Of a DNA stretch of 64,000 nucleotides, positions 14,957 through 24,095 are shown piece after piece; position 1 is the stretch's first letter, and each line of letters starts with the position of its first letter. Source of the DNA: Mucilaginibacter sabulilitoris (GTDB taxonomy: Bacteria > Bacteroidota > Bacteroidia > Sphingobacteriales > Sphingobacteriaceae); NCBI RefSeq assembly GCF_034262375.1, contig NZ_CP139558.1, forward strand, positions 5,766,001-5,830,000, given 5' to 3'. A program made the translations under genes and the position numbers. Under the pieces are notes generated by a model. The model saw only the letters and a list, made by a program, of their open reading frames with translations. It searched no databases and had not been told where the DNA came from.

Positions 14957-17023
14957 CTAATAATCTATCCGCACATGGTAAATACTCATCAACATCCGCT
15001 TGAAAATAGTTTTAATGGTTTCAATGTCTTTCAGGGTTATATTACTGTCTTTCAACTGGTTCTGATCGAGTTTATATTTTACTATGCGGTCAACCAAAAT
15101 ACTTATTGATTCTTCATCAGGCTCTTTTAAAGAGCGCGAAGCCGCTTCAACCGAGTCGGCAAGCATCAAAACACCTGCCTCTTTTGAAAAAGGGATAGGT
15201 CCGGGGTACCTGAAAATGTTCTCGTTGATAAATTTTTCAGGAAAATTCTTTAACGACGACTGGTAAAAATAATCCACCCTGGTATTACCATGGTGCGTAC
15301 GTATAAAGTCTATCACAATTTCGGGCAGGTTAGCCTTACGCGCCATTTCAATCCCCTTGCTTACATGCCTGATGATGATCTGGGCACTCTCTTCGTAAGG
15401 TAATTTATCATGCGGGTTAAAACCGGAGCTTTGGTTCTCGATAAAAAACAAAGGGTTTTCCATTTTACCAATATCATGGTACAACGCCCCTGCCCTAACC
15501 AGCAGCGCATTACCGCCAATGGTATATATGGCATTCTCGGCCAGATTAGCCACCTGTAACGAATGCTGAAAGGTACCGGGGGCGTTAAAGGCCAGTTCAC
15601 GCAATAAGGGCGCATTAGTATTGGTAAGCTCAATAAGGGTAATATCGGAGGTAATGGCAAAAACCTTTTCAAAAATATAAATAAGCGGATAGGCCAGCAA
15701 TGTAAGCAATACACTCACTACAAATGGTACAAAATCCATCCAGTCAATATCCAGAAACGTACCTTCCCGTATAAATGTAATACCCAAAAAGGCCACGAAA
15801 TAGGTAAACGTGATAATAAGCGCGGATATCAGGAATTGCTCGCGCCTGATGAGGTTTTTGATGCTATAGATAGAAACCATGCCTGCGGTAATTTCATAGT
15901 AAGCAAACTCAAAACTGTTAGGCACAAAAAAGCCGGCAATCAGCACTACCAGCAGGTGAATGTTTAGCGCGAGCCGGGTATCAAACAAAATACGGATAAT
16001 AATAGGTACAATGCAGTATGGCATATAATACAAATTGGGCAATTGCAGCTTTATGGCCAGCGACAGGGTGGCCAACATAGCGGTAACTACCAGCAATATT
16101 AAACTTACCAGCCGGTTGTCTTCATAAATATCTTTCCTGAAAAGGTACAGGAATATCATGAGCAATGATATGGCAATAGCCACCAGTAAAAATTGACCTA
16201 ACAATACCAGTTTACGGTTGCCATTGGTGCGGGCGTTATCTTCAAAAGCTTGTTTATATGATTCCAGCTTTTGATAAATTTCATCATTAATAACTGATCC
16301 TTTATATACGATCACCTCTCCTTTTTGAACCATGCCGCGGGTTAGGGACAGCCCATCAACCACCTCATTTACCAATCGGGAAGTTAAGTTATTATCATAG
16401 CTTAAATTAGTTTGCAATCTGTTTTGTAATAGATCGAGTAGAAAAGCCTTATCCAGATCGGTATGTTTACTCAATATTTTATCACAATAAGCTAAGGCCT
16501 TTTCGCGGGTAAACAGCTCATTGGTATTTTTCTCTGTAGCAACATTCTTGTTTAAAACCGTTATAGGATAATTTTCAGAATTTACCTGATACTGCGCGTT
16601 TAGCTTTAAAATACCTGTTTCGTATATCTCTTTTAACAGGTCGGTACCAGCAGCTATATATTTAGGTTTAAGCTTGTCGTTAATACCAGAATTATGCCAT
16701 TTTATTTCAATATCATTCTTAAAACCCTCGGTTTGCTGGGTTTCAACAGCAGCGTCCAGCTGATAGATCGGGGTTATACTTTCTTTGGCGGCCTTTTGGT
16801 CGTTCTTATTTTCCTGTGCGGTTTTTAATATAGCAAAGTTGTAAGGCGATATAAGGTCTTTTTGATTCCAGATGCGCCCCTTTTCATATTCATAGCTGAA
16901 TTTTGCCTGCTTGGGTAAAAAAAACACAATTAGACTGATGCTGACAAGCATCATCAAAAACTTAACATTACGTGCGTATTTGCGCAATAAAGCCTTTTGG
17001 CGCGAAGAAGATAGTTTTGCCAT
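14957..17023 (-). CDS. 7TM-HD family phosphohydrolase (PgpH-like, probable c-di-AMP phosphodiesterase)
   Basis: A 688-residue inner-membrane protein. An N-terminal membrane helix (residues 20-37) precedes a ~230-residue extracytoplasmic 7TMR-HDED domain. A block of membrane helices follows from about 270 to 450, then a cytoplasmic HD domain with FQHSL (His487), YHDIGK (His516-Asp517) and a later RTHHG element. PgpH-type proteins hydrolyse cyclic di-AMP; the substrate here is inferred from the family. It stands next to tRNA-Ser and is transcribed toward it, divergently from the SPFH gene with a gap of about 110 bases. It is the first gene of the conserved chromosome on this side of the island. 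Confidence 0.9.
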   Translation of the reverse strand: MAKLSSSRQKALLRKYARNVKFLMMLVSISLIVFFLPKQAKFSYEYEKGRIWNQKDLISPYNFAILKTAQENKNDQKAAKESITPIYQLDAAVETQQTEGFKNDIEIKWHNSGINDKLKPKYIAAGTDLLKEIYETGILKLNAQYQVNSENYPITVLNKNVATEKNTNELFTREKALAYCDKILSKHTDLDKAFLLDLLQNRLQTNLSYDNNLTSRLVNEVVDGLSLTRGMVQKGEVIVYKGSVINDEIYQKLESYKQAFEDNARTNGNRKLVLLGQFLLVAIAISLLMIFLYLFRKDIYEDNRLVSLILLVVTAMLATLSLAIKLQLPNLYYMPYCIVPIIIRILFDTRLALNIHLLVVLIAGFFVPNSFEFAYYEITAGMVSIYSIKNLIRREQFLISALIITFTYFVAFLGITFIREGTFLDIDWMDFVPFVVSVLLTLLAYPLIYIFEKVFAITSDITLIELTNTNAPLLRELAFNAPGTFQHSLQVANLAENAIYTIGGNALLVRAGALYHDIGKMENPLFFIENQSSGFNPHDKLPYEESAQIIIRHVSKGIEMARKANLPEIVIDFIRTHHGNTRVDYFYQSSLKNFPEKFINENIFRYPGPIPFSKEAGVLMLADSVEAASRSLKEPDEESISILVDRIVKYKLDQNQLKDSNITLKDIETIKTIFKRMLMSIYHVRIDY

Positions 17024-17136
17024 TTATTTAATTAACCACTCAAAAATAATATAAGTTTCTGTTATATGCAGTTTTTCTTGCTTTTATCAATTTAAAGTTG
17101 ATATCTTTATGATATCAAATTAAAATCACCTTTATC

Positions 17137-17994
17137 ATGGAATCTGAAAAAACAATTAACCCGCCCTCTGGCTTTACAGCATTTATTTTATTCCTGTTTT
17201 TGCTAATCATAGCCGGCATTTGCCTTGCGGTGGGCCAGGAACCTATCGGGTCAGTTATTGCAGTTATAAGCTTCGTTTTTGTATTACCGGGATTAGTGAT
17301 AGTAAACCCCAATGAGTCAAAAGTGCTCACGCTTTTTGGCAAATATGTAGGCACTGTTAAAAAAGATGGCTTTTTTTGGGTAAACCCATTCACTGTAAAA
17401 AGAAAAGTATCATTACGGGCGTTTAACCTTAACGGTCAGCAGCTCAAAGTGAATGATAGCATTGGTAACCCAATTGAAATTGCCGCGGTTATTGTATGGC
17501 AGATAAAAGATACCGCCAGCGCCGTGTTTGCAGTAGAAAACTACATACAGTATGTAAACATACAGAGCGAAGCCGCGGTAAGGCACCTGGCCAATTCATT
17601 CCCTTATGATAACCTGGAAGATGAAACTGCCGCTATTACCCTGCGCGGCGGCGCCGAACAGGTAAGCCAGATGCTGGAGCAGGAGTTAAACGAGCGCCTC
17701 GCACGTGCCGGCATTGAAGTGTTGGAAGCCCGCATATCGCACCTTGCTTATGCTCCCGAAATTGCGCACTCTATGCTACAGGTTCAACAGGCATCAGCTA
17801 TTATAGCTGCACGCCGATTGATAGTTGAGGGCGCTGTAGGGATGGTTGAAATGGCCCTGAATAAACTATCAGAAAAAAACATAGTAGAGCTTGATGAAGA
17901 ACGCAAAGCTGCTATGGTGAGCAATCTGCTGGTAGTACTCTGCGGCGATAAAGCTGTCAATCCGGTGGTTAATACAGGTACTTTATACCATTAA
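17137..17994 (+). CDS. SPFH/band 7 domain membrane protein
   Basis: 285 residues. Two hydrophobic segments (about residues 13-31 and 39-57) are followed by an SPFH (stomatin/prohibitin/flotillin) domain starting at VNPNESKVLTLFGKYVGT and running through KVSLRAFNLNGQQLKVNDS to the helical region AVRHLANSFPYDN. A long helical segment with ALNKLSEKNIVELDEERKAAM follows. SPFH proteins form large ring assemblies on the membrane and organise membrane domains or protease partners. It is first in a compact plus-strand cluster with two unnamed genes and an Arc-like DNA-binding protein, all within 5 bases of each other except one. Confidence 0.9.
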   Translation: MESEKTINPPSGFTAFILFLFLLIIAGICLAVGQEPIGSVIAVISFVFVLPGLVIVNPNESKVLTLFGKYVGTVKKDGFFWVNPFTVKRKVSLRAFNLNGQQLKVNDSIGNPIEIAAVIVWQIKDTASAVFAVENYIQYVNIQSEAAVRHLANSFPYDNLEDETAAITLRGGAEQVSQMLEQELNERLARAGIEVLEARISHLAYAPEIAHSMLQVQQASAIIAARRLIVEGAVGMVEMALNKLSEKNIVELDEERKAAMVSNLLVVLCGDKAVNPVVNTGTLYH

Positions 17995-17998
17995 TTGC

Positions 17999-18529
17999 AT
18001 GGATCAGTTTAGAAGCTTTGATCAGCTGCGCACCAATGAACTATCTGTATTAAGACATGGTTTTTTTAAGCTCTGGTTTGAGCTTACCGATGGGCAGTTT
18101 TGCTATGGTAAGCTGAGCTATGGTAACTTTTGGAAAACCATTTATATTTTAGAGGTAGAGAAGAAAACTTGGATCATTAAACGTAAAGGCATATTTAAGC
18201 GTTCGTTTTTAATTAATGACCTGGATGGAATGAATTTAGGAGTGGTTACGCCCGAAATCTGGTCGCGCAAAATACGCCTGAGTATGAATAATGGGTTTGA
18301 GGCGGTTTATTTAAATAAAAAACTGATTTCGCGCACATTTACGTTAACTAATGATCAGTTTGGTGATATATTAAATATCAGAACGGAACTATGGGGATTT
18401 AAAAAACCTTTTAAAATTTCTTTCGATCTTGATATGTTAAAGAAAATACCCGAGTTGCCTTTACTGGCCTTGTTGGGCGTAAATTTAGTATTAATAAAAC
18501 AGGCAAAAGCCGCGAACGCGGCAAGTTAG
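17999..18529 (+). CDS. Hypothetical beta-rich protein of the SPFH cluster
   Basis: 176 residues, 4 bases after the SPFH gene, hence co-translated. The composition is beta-rich with many aromatic residues. The C-terminus ends in a hydrophobic stretch (IPELPLLALLGVNLVLIKQ) that may associate with the membrane. The shape resembles the protein at 18,695-19,177, which also ends in a hydrophobic segment following PHLS. A tubby/LURP-one-like fold is conceivable but unproven. Function unknown. Confidence 0.6.
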   Translation: MDQFRSFDQLRTNELSVLRHGFFKLWFELTDGQFCYGKLSYGNFWKTIYILEVEKKTWIIKRKGIFKRSFLINDLDGMNLGVVTPEIWSRKIRLSMNNGFEAVYLNKKLISRTFTLTNDQFGDILNIRTELWGFKKPFKISFDLDMLKKIPELPLLALLGVNLVLIKQAKAANAAS

Positions 18530-18530
18530 T

Positions 18531-18695
18531 ATGGCCGAGAAAAAAGCATTTGTATTACGTATTAATCCCGATGTACTGAAGGAGATAGAGAGCTGGGCCG
18601 CCGAGGAATTCAGGAGCACCAATGGCCAGATTGAATACCTGCTGCAACAGGCCCTGCTTGGCCGTAAAAAAACCGCGAAAAAGAAAAAGGAGTAA
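18531..18695 (+). CDS. Arc-type ribbon-helix-helix DNA-binding protein, 54 residues
   Basis: ATG at 18531, one base after the previous stop; the stop TAA at 18693-18695 shares its last base with the next ATG. The protein has the Arc layout: a beta strand (AFVLRINPDVLKEIESWA), helix two (EEFRSTNGQIEYLLQQALLG) and a Lys-rich tail. Arc/MetJ-like proteins dimerise and bind DNA with the strand. In this cluster it may regulate its own operon. It is very small but well supported by its motif pattern and by tight coupling on both sides. Confidence 0.85.
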   Translation: MAEKKAFVLRINPDVLKEIESWAAEEFRSTNGQIEYLLQQALLGRKKTAKKKKE

Positions 18696-19177
18696 TGAAT
18701 TACCAGGATATTAATCAATTAACAGGTAAAAAGCTTTGGCTGTTAAATCGCGGTAGGATAAATTCTGATTATAAACTGACCGATAATGTGAACTCTTACG
18801 GCCGAATGTATAGCGACAATTCATTTATTGCTAAAACCTATCTGGAAACTAATAATGAAACTATCCTGGTATTAAATTCAACCATAGGCGATCTTTCTAT
18901 CAAAACCCCGGAAGGAAAAGTAATCGGTTATTTTGAAACAAATAAAATCGGTTTAAAATTAAATGATGGGTTTAAGGCCAATTTCAATGCCACGTCATTA
19001 TTTAGTTCTGAATATCATTGGCTGGATGAGCATAATAATGAACTAATAAGAATTTTTGGTAATGATGCTTCCCAAGTAGTGGTAACTTTTATTAGTCCCA
19101 TTTCAGAAATACCACATTTAAGTGTACTTATTCTGGTTGGAATTAAAACAATTTTCAATCGCAAAGAGCTTTATTGA
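18695..19177 (+). CDS. Hypothetical protein, last gene of the SPFH cluster
   Basis: 160 residues; its ATG overlaps the Arc-like gene's stop (TAATG), showing translational coupling. It is beta-rich with repeated strand-turn patterns (YGRMYSDNSFIAKTYLE, GKVIGYFETNKIGLKLNDG), as in LURP-one/tubby-like folds, and ends in a short hydrophobic stretch (LSVLILVGIKTIF). It seems distantly similar in layout to the protein at 17,999-18,529. No named family is recognised with confidence. Confidence 0.6.
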   Translation: MNYQDINQLTGKKLWLLNRGRINSDYKLTDNVNSYGRMYSDNSFIAKTYLETNNETILVLNSTIGDLSIKTPEGKVIGYFETNKIGLKLNDGFKANFNATSLFSSEYHWLDEHNNELIRIFGNDASQVVVTFISPISEIPHLSVLILVGIKTIFNRKELY

Positions 19178-19233
19178 GGATTTTCACTTCTAAAGGTTAA
19201 GCGATATATTTTTAATTATTATGCATGCATAGC

Positions 19234-19263
19234 TTTTCACTTCCATCAAAATAACTAAATTTG
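19234..19263 (+). promoter_or_regulatory. Putative promoter of the thiolase gene
   Basis: TAAATTTG at 19256-19263 matches the TAnnTTTG minus-7 box exactly. A TTTT at 19234-19237, 18 bases upstream, is a one-mismatch minus-33 box. The start codon follows 25 bases downstream. Confidence 0.55.
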
Positions 19264-19288
19264 CCCCACCAATTTTAATGAGGGACAC

Positions 19289-20467
19289 ATGAAAGAAGTA
19301 GTAATAGTAGCTGCCACACGCACACCGATAGGCAGCTTTGGAGGTGGTTTAGCAGTCTTGAGCGCAACAGAACTGGGGGCGCAGGTTATCAAATCGGCAG
19401 TTGAAAAAGCTGGTTTAAAGCCCGATCAAATACAGGAAGTTTACATGGGTAATGTAATGCCGGCCAACCTGGGGCAGGCACCGGCTACGCAGGCTGCCAT
19501 ATTCGCGGGTCTTCCGTATCTGCCAGCCACTACCGTTAATAAAGTATGCGCTTCGGGTATGAAAGCGATAATGCTGGGGGCCCAAAGCATTGCCATAGGT
19601 CAGAACGATATTGTGGTTGCCGGTGGCATGGAGAGCATGAGCAATGTACCCTATTACCTTGATAAAGCCCGCAACGGCTATCGGTTAGGCAATGGACAAA
19701 TTACCGATGGCCTTGTAAAAGATGGCCTTTGGGATGTTTATAACGATTATCACATGGGTTCCGCGGCTGAACTTTGCGCGGTTGATTGCAATATCACTCG
19801 TGAAGAACAGGATGCCTACGCTATTGAATCATATAACCGCGCCCAAAAAGCACAAGCCGAAGGGAAATTCAGAGATGAAATAACACCGGTTGAATTAAAA
19901 GATAAAAAGGGCGATATCACGTTATTTGCTGATGATGAGGAACCTAAAACGGTAAAATTTGAAAAAATCCCCTCATTAAAACCCGTATTTAAAAAAGATG
20001 GCACGGTTACCGCCGCCAATGCCTCAACCCTGAATGACGGAGCAGCAGCACTGGTATTAATGAGCCGCGAAAAAGCCGATAAGCTTGGTATTAAGCCGCT
20101 GGCACGGATAGCATCACATGCCGATGCCCAGCAAGCTCCTGAATGGTTCACCACTGCCCCATCAAAAGCCATCCCATTGGCATTGCACCGTGCAGGTTTA
20201 TCATCAGACCAGATTGATTTTTATGAGATCAACGAAGCCTTTTCTGTGGTATCAATTGCCAACAACCAGCTTTTAAAACTTAATACTGCTAAGGTAAATG
20301 TAAATGGTGGCGCGGTTTCACTTGGTCATCCGTTGGGCGCTTCAGGAGCTCGCATTATTGTTACTTTATTATCTGTATTACAGCAAAATAATGGCAAATA
20401 TGGCGCAGCTGGAATTTGTAATGGCGGGGGCGGTGCAAGTGCAATGGTTATCGAAAATTTACGTTAA
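19289..20467 (+). CDS. Acetyl-CoA C-acetyltransferase (thiolase)
   Basis: 392 residues, a normal length for a biosynthetic/degradative thiolase. The active-site nucleophile is Cys87 in NKVCASGMKA. The C-terminal residues are His347 in GHPLGASGAR and Cys377 in GICNGGGGASA; NEAFSVVS is also present. The enzyme interconverts two acetyl-CoA and acetoacetyl-CoA. It is a single gene with no fatty-acid oxidation partners beside it, so its physiological direction cannot be read from context. Confidence 0.95.
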   Translation: MKEVVIVAATRTPIGSFGGGLAVLSATELGAQVIKSAVEKAGLKPDQIQEVYMGNVMPANLGQAPATQAAIFAGLPYLPATTVNKVCASGMKAIMLGAQSIAIGQNDIVVAGGMESMSNVPYYLDKARNGYRLGNGQITDGLVKDGLWDVYNDYHMGSAAELCAVDCNITREEQDAYAIESYNRAQKAQAEGKFRDEITPVELKDKKGDITLFADDEEPKTVKFEKIPSLKPVFKKDGTVTAANASTLNDGAAALVLMSREKADKLGIKPLARIASHADAQQAPEWFTTAPSKAIPLALHRAGLSSDQIDFYEINEAFSVVSIANNQLLKLNTAKVNVNGGAVSLGHPLGASGARIIVTLLSVLQQNNGKYGAAGICNGGGGASAMVIENLR

Positions 20468-20566
20468 TTAAAGCAGGTTAAGCTGACGCTTCATATGTTA
20501 CAACAGCTAATCGATAATTTATTTAATTTTGTAGCCCTATAAAATGTTAATTATTAAATACACGGT

Positions 20567-21481
20567 ATGGTAATGAGGCGTTTGTTTGTATTTATAATAT
20601 CCTTGTTTATTGTTGGCCAGGCCTTTGGCCAGCGCGCCAATGAAAATTCACCTACAAAACAATTAAGTATTTACCAGGACAGCCTTGCTTCCTTAGGAAA
20701 AAAATTCATCAATGATGAAAATGACCTGGAGCGTAAAAATGCTAATTACAAGTTCATTAAAACTTTGGTCAGCGCTTTAAAAGAGCCCAATTCATTCCTT
20801 TTCCCATTTGATTCGGTTAAAAGTATTAGCATCATTAATTCGCCCGATAACCGCTTCCGTATCCTGAGCTGGCATGTTATTAACCAGGATGGCAGTTATC
20901 GTTTTTATGGCACCATACAAATGAATACCGGCGGTCCGCTAAAAATGTTCCCGCTTGAAGATTATTCGCCATTATTGCAAAATCCAGAAGATTCTGTAAC
21001 GGACAACCATAAGTGGTATGGCGCCCAATATTATAAAATTATACCTGTTTATGCCCAAAAACCTTACTATGTTTTAATAGGCTGGAAAGGCAACACCATA
21101 AAATCAACCAAAAAAGTAATTGATATACTGTCATTTACAAACAATAAACCTGCATTTGGTATGCCGGTTTTTGATAACAACGGCAAAAACCCCAAAAGGG
21201 TAATTTTTGAGTACACTCGGCAGGCTTCAATGTTACTACGCTATATACATGATCAAAACTTAATTGTGTTTGATCACCTTGCCCCTCCTGATAAAAAAAT
21301 GAAAGGCCTGCCAGAAACTTTTGGCCCCGACCTTACTTATGATGGTTATAAATTAAAAAACGGACGCTGGGTATATATAGAAAACCTTGATATGCGTAAC
21401 ATTCCCAACGATAGCGATAATGAATATGTAGATCCAAAAAAACAAGCTATTCAGGACCGCAATCTTATTCATTCAAATTAA
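20567..21481 (+). CDS. Secreted hypothetical protein
   Basis: 304 residues with a clear signal peptide (MVMRRLFVFIISLFIVGQ, then AFGQ, a typical cleavage region). The mature part is rich in Tyr, Lys and Asn and includes KYYKIIPV-like and YVLIGWKGN stretches, but no domain that I recognise. The predicted location is the periplasm or outer membrane. It is preceded by TAATTTTG at 20524-20531, a possible minus-7 box. It appears to be a conserved Bacteroidota protein of unknown role. Confidence 0.6.
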   Translation: MVMRRLFVFIISLFIVGQAFGQRANENSPTKQLSIYQDSLASLGKKFINDENDLERKNANYKFIKTLVSALKEPNSFLFPFDSVKSISIINSPDNRFRILSWHVINQDGSYRFYGTIQMNTGGPLKMFPLEDYSPLLQNPEDSVTDNHKWYGAQYYKIIPVYAQKPYYVLIGWKGNTIKSTKKVIDILSFTNNKPAFGMPVFDNNGKNPKRVIFEYTRQASMLLRYIHDQNLIVFDHLAPPDKKMKGLPETFGPDLTYDGYKLKNGRWVYIENLDMRNIPNDSDNEYVDPKKQAIQDRNLIHSN

Positions 21482-21607
21482 AGAATTAAATCTGCATAAC
21501 ACACTTAAAATCAAAACATACACTATATATTTTGTAACACTTTCGGTATAAAATTCCGATTCAAAAGAAATATATTACTTTTAATAAATTTTACTTCAGA
21601 AAAAATA

Positions 21608-23089
21608 ATGCAAGAAGCCCCAGCCGTAAAGGCTACCCCAAAATCCAGATTCCCTAAGAGCGTTCCCTACATTATAGGCAATGAAGCCGCAGAACGTTTT
21701 AGTTTTTACGGAATGCGTTCAATACTGACACTTTTTTTGGTAAACCAGTTTTTTAACCCTAATCATATCGACGCTGTAAACGACTTGGCCAACGCTAAAG
21801 CCAATAAGCTACACCATTTATTTGTGATGGTGGCCTATGCTTTGCCATTTGTAGGTGGCATGGTGGCCGACTGGTTTACCGGCAAATACAAACTTATCTT
21901 ATATGTATCGATGATTTACTGTTTGGGGCATTTAATGTTGGCCATGTTCGATGGTGGCCTTGGTGGTTTTGAATTGGGTTTACTTGTGGTTGCAATTGGC
22001 GCCGGCGGTATTAAATCATGCGTATCTGCTAATGTAGGTGATCAATTTGATGCTACCAACCAGGATCTACTTTCGAAAGTTTACGGCTGGTTCTATTTCA
22101 GTATCAATGCCGGCTCTATGATTTCAACCGTTGCTATTCCATGGACTTATGATCACTTTGGCCCCAGGTGGGCCTTCGGTATTCCCGGTATCCTGATGGC
22201 GCTGGCTACCATCATATTTTTTTCGGGCCGTAAAAAATATGTAAAGGTTCCCCCGCAAGGGGTTAATCGCAATAACCTGGTATTTATAACCTGGTATGCA
22301 CTAACTCATGCAGGCCAACGCAAACCGGGACAATCTATGCTTGATGTTGCCAAAGGCCCGTATGACCCCGAACGCGTTGAAGGTGTGAAAGCAGTATACC
22401 GGGTTATGGCCGTGTTCTTTTTCGCATTGGCATTTTGGGCTGTTTGGGATCAATGTTTGTCTGAGTGGACCCTATATGCCGAAAGAATGAATCGTGAGAT
22501 TAACCTGGGTTTTACCTCATTCACAGTGTTGCCTGGTCAGTTATCAACTGTTAATACGGTGTTTCTTCTTCTATTTATTCCATTTTTCAACTATATAGTA
22601 TATCCACGACTTGACAAAATTGGTCTAAAAACAACCCCGCTGCGAAGACTTGGTACCGGCCTGATTTTAACAGCTTTATCGTTCGTGGTAATTGGCATAA
22701 TACACACCAGCCTTGATCATGGCGGTAAACCCTCCATTTGGTGGCAGGTGCTTGCGTTTATGATACTTTCAGCAGCCGAGGTGCTCGTATCTATCACCGG
22801 CTTGGAATACGCTTATACACACTCACCAAAATCGATGAAAAGTACCATGACCGGTATTTGGTTCCTGGTTGTATCGTTCGGTAATCTTATTACCGCACTT
22901 GTAAATGGCTTAATAGAAGACGGCGGCTGGTGGGCACATAACCTTAAGGGTGCAAACTATGAATGGTTCTTTGTTATTTTTATTGTTGTATTTATCCTGA
23001 TATTTCTTTTTGTTGCACCACGGTTAAAAGAACGAAACTATATCACTGATCCTTATATAGATAATCAAATTATTGCTGATAACCAATAA
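21608..23089 (+). CDS. POT family proton-coupled di/tripeptide transporter
   Basis: 493 residues with about 12-14 membrane helices. The N-terminal ExxERFxYYG motif reads ENAAERFSFYG-like (Glu26, Glu29, Arg30, Phe31), responsible for proton coupling. GAGGIKSCVSANVGDQF and WFYFSINAGSM are the PTR2 signatures. It imports small peptides with protons through the inner membrane. The gene is monocistronic and followed by a terminator. Confidence 0.92.
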   Translation: MQEAPAVKATPKSRFPKSVPYIIGNEAAERFSFYGMRSILTLFLVNQFFNPNHIDAVNDLANAKANKLHHLFVMVAYALPFVGGMVADWFTGKYKLILYVSMIYCLGHLMLAMFDGGLGGFELGLLVVAIGAGGIKSCVSANVGDQFDATNQDLLSKVYGWFYFSINAGSMISTVAIPWTYDHFGPRWAFGIPGILMALATIIFFSGRKKYVKVPPQGVNRNNLVFITWYALTHAGQRKPGQSMLDVAKGPYDPERVEGVKAVYRVMAVFFFALAFWAVWDQCLSEWTLYAERMNREINLGFTSFTVLPGQLSTVNTVFLLLFIPFFNYIVYPRLDKIGLKTTPLRRLGTGLILTALSFVVIGIIHTSLDHGGKPSIWWQVLAFMILSAAEVLVSITGLEYAYTHSPKSMKSTMTGIWFLVVSFGNLITALVNGLIEDGGWWAHNLKGANYEWFFVIFIVVFILIFLFVAPRLKERNYITDPYIDNQIIADNQ

Positions 23090-23112
23090 TTTATAATTTC
23101 CACCGTTATTGT

Positions 23113-23149
23113 AAAGCAGTTAAATATTATTTAGCTGCTTTTTATTTTT
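23113..23149 (+). terminator. Terminator of the POT transporter gene
   Basis: A 12-bp stem with one wobble pair (23113-23124 with 23130-23141) is followed by T-rich sequence, 24 bases after the transporter stop codon. Confidence 0.75.
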
Positions 23150-23203
23150 AAAAGCGGGTTTAAATAAATTATTTTTGCCCATTGTTTACCTGATAGTTTT
23201 TAA

Positions 23204-23935
23204 GTGCCGGATAGCATTGTTATAATACCAACCTATAATGAAAAGGAAAATATTGAGCGTATGATTCGCAAAGTATTTTCTTTACCTCATGACTTTCATA
23301 TACTCGTCATTGATGATGGATCACCCGACGGTACAAGCATCATTGTAAAAAACTTAATGAATGTTTACCCAGAGCGGCTGTTTATTGAAGAGCGTGCCGG
23401 TAAGCAGGGACTTGGAACGGCCTACATACATGGCTTTAAATGGTCTATAGCCCATCATTACGACTATATTTTTGAAATGGACGCCGATTTTTCGCATAAT
23501 CCTGAAGATCTGCTCAAATTACGACAGGCTTGTATTGAAGGTGCCGATGCCGCTATCGGTTCGCGCTATATCAATGGTGTAAACGTGGTTAACTGGCCTA
23601 TGAGCCGGGTATTGATGAGCTATTTTGCGTCAGTATACGTACGGTTTATAACCGGTATCGATATCAGAGATTCAACAGCCGGCTTTATGTGCTATAAACG
23701 TAAAGTACTGGAAACGGTAAGGCTCAATAAAATAAAGTTTGTTGGTTATGCCTTCCAGATAGAAATGAAGTACACCTCCATTAAACATGGCTTTAAGCTG
23801 AAAGAAGTTCCCATCATATTCACAGACCGTACTGCCGGTACATCCAAAATGTCGACAGGGATATTCAAAGAAGCATTCTTTGGTGTAATACAAATGAAGA
23901 TCAACAGTATCTTCCGAAAGTACCCGGAAGGATGA
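23204..23935 (+). CDS. Polyprenol monophosphomannose synthase (GT2, Dpm1-like)
   Basis: 243 residues. I take the GTG at 23204 as the start, giving MPDSIVIIPTYNEKENIE, the usual N-terminus of this group. Motifs are VIIPTYNEKENIE (GT2 start), DDGSPDGTS, MDADFSH (the DxD metal/nucleotide site), and IGSRYINGVNVVNWP. It transfers mannose or glucose from a nucleotide sugar to a polyprenyl phosphate at the cytoplasmic face. It lacks C-terminal membrane helices, so it is the soluble Dpm1-like type. TATTTTTG at 23170-23177 is a likely minus-7 box. No partner gene is adjacent. Confidence 0.88.
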   Translation: MPDSIVIIPTYNEKENIERMIRKVFSLPHDFHILVIDDGSPDGTSIIVKNLMNVYPERLFIEERAGKQGLGTAYIHGFKWSIAHHYDYIFEMDADFSHNPEDLLKLRQACIEGADAAIGSRYINGVNVVNWPMSRVLMSYFASVYVRFITGIDIRDSTAGFMCYKRKVLETVRLNKIKFVGYAFQIEMKYTSIKHGFKLKEVPIIFTDRTAGTSKMSTGIFKEAFFGVIQMKINSIFRKYPEG

Positions 23936-24095
23936 TCTCGCTTTCGGATTTATTTTGATGGAGACATTCGACTTTTCATTTTGATTCTTTATCTATTTAA
24001 TTATACAATAGATGTGTAACAATACAGATAAAAAATCCCCAATTCCGAAATTGAAAATCTCAAATCCGAAATAAAAAAACTAATTTCGTTGGTAA

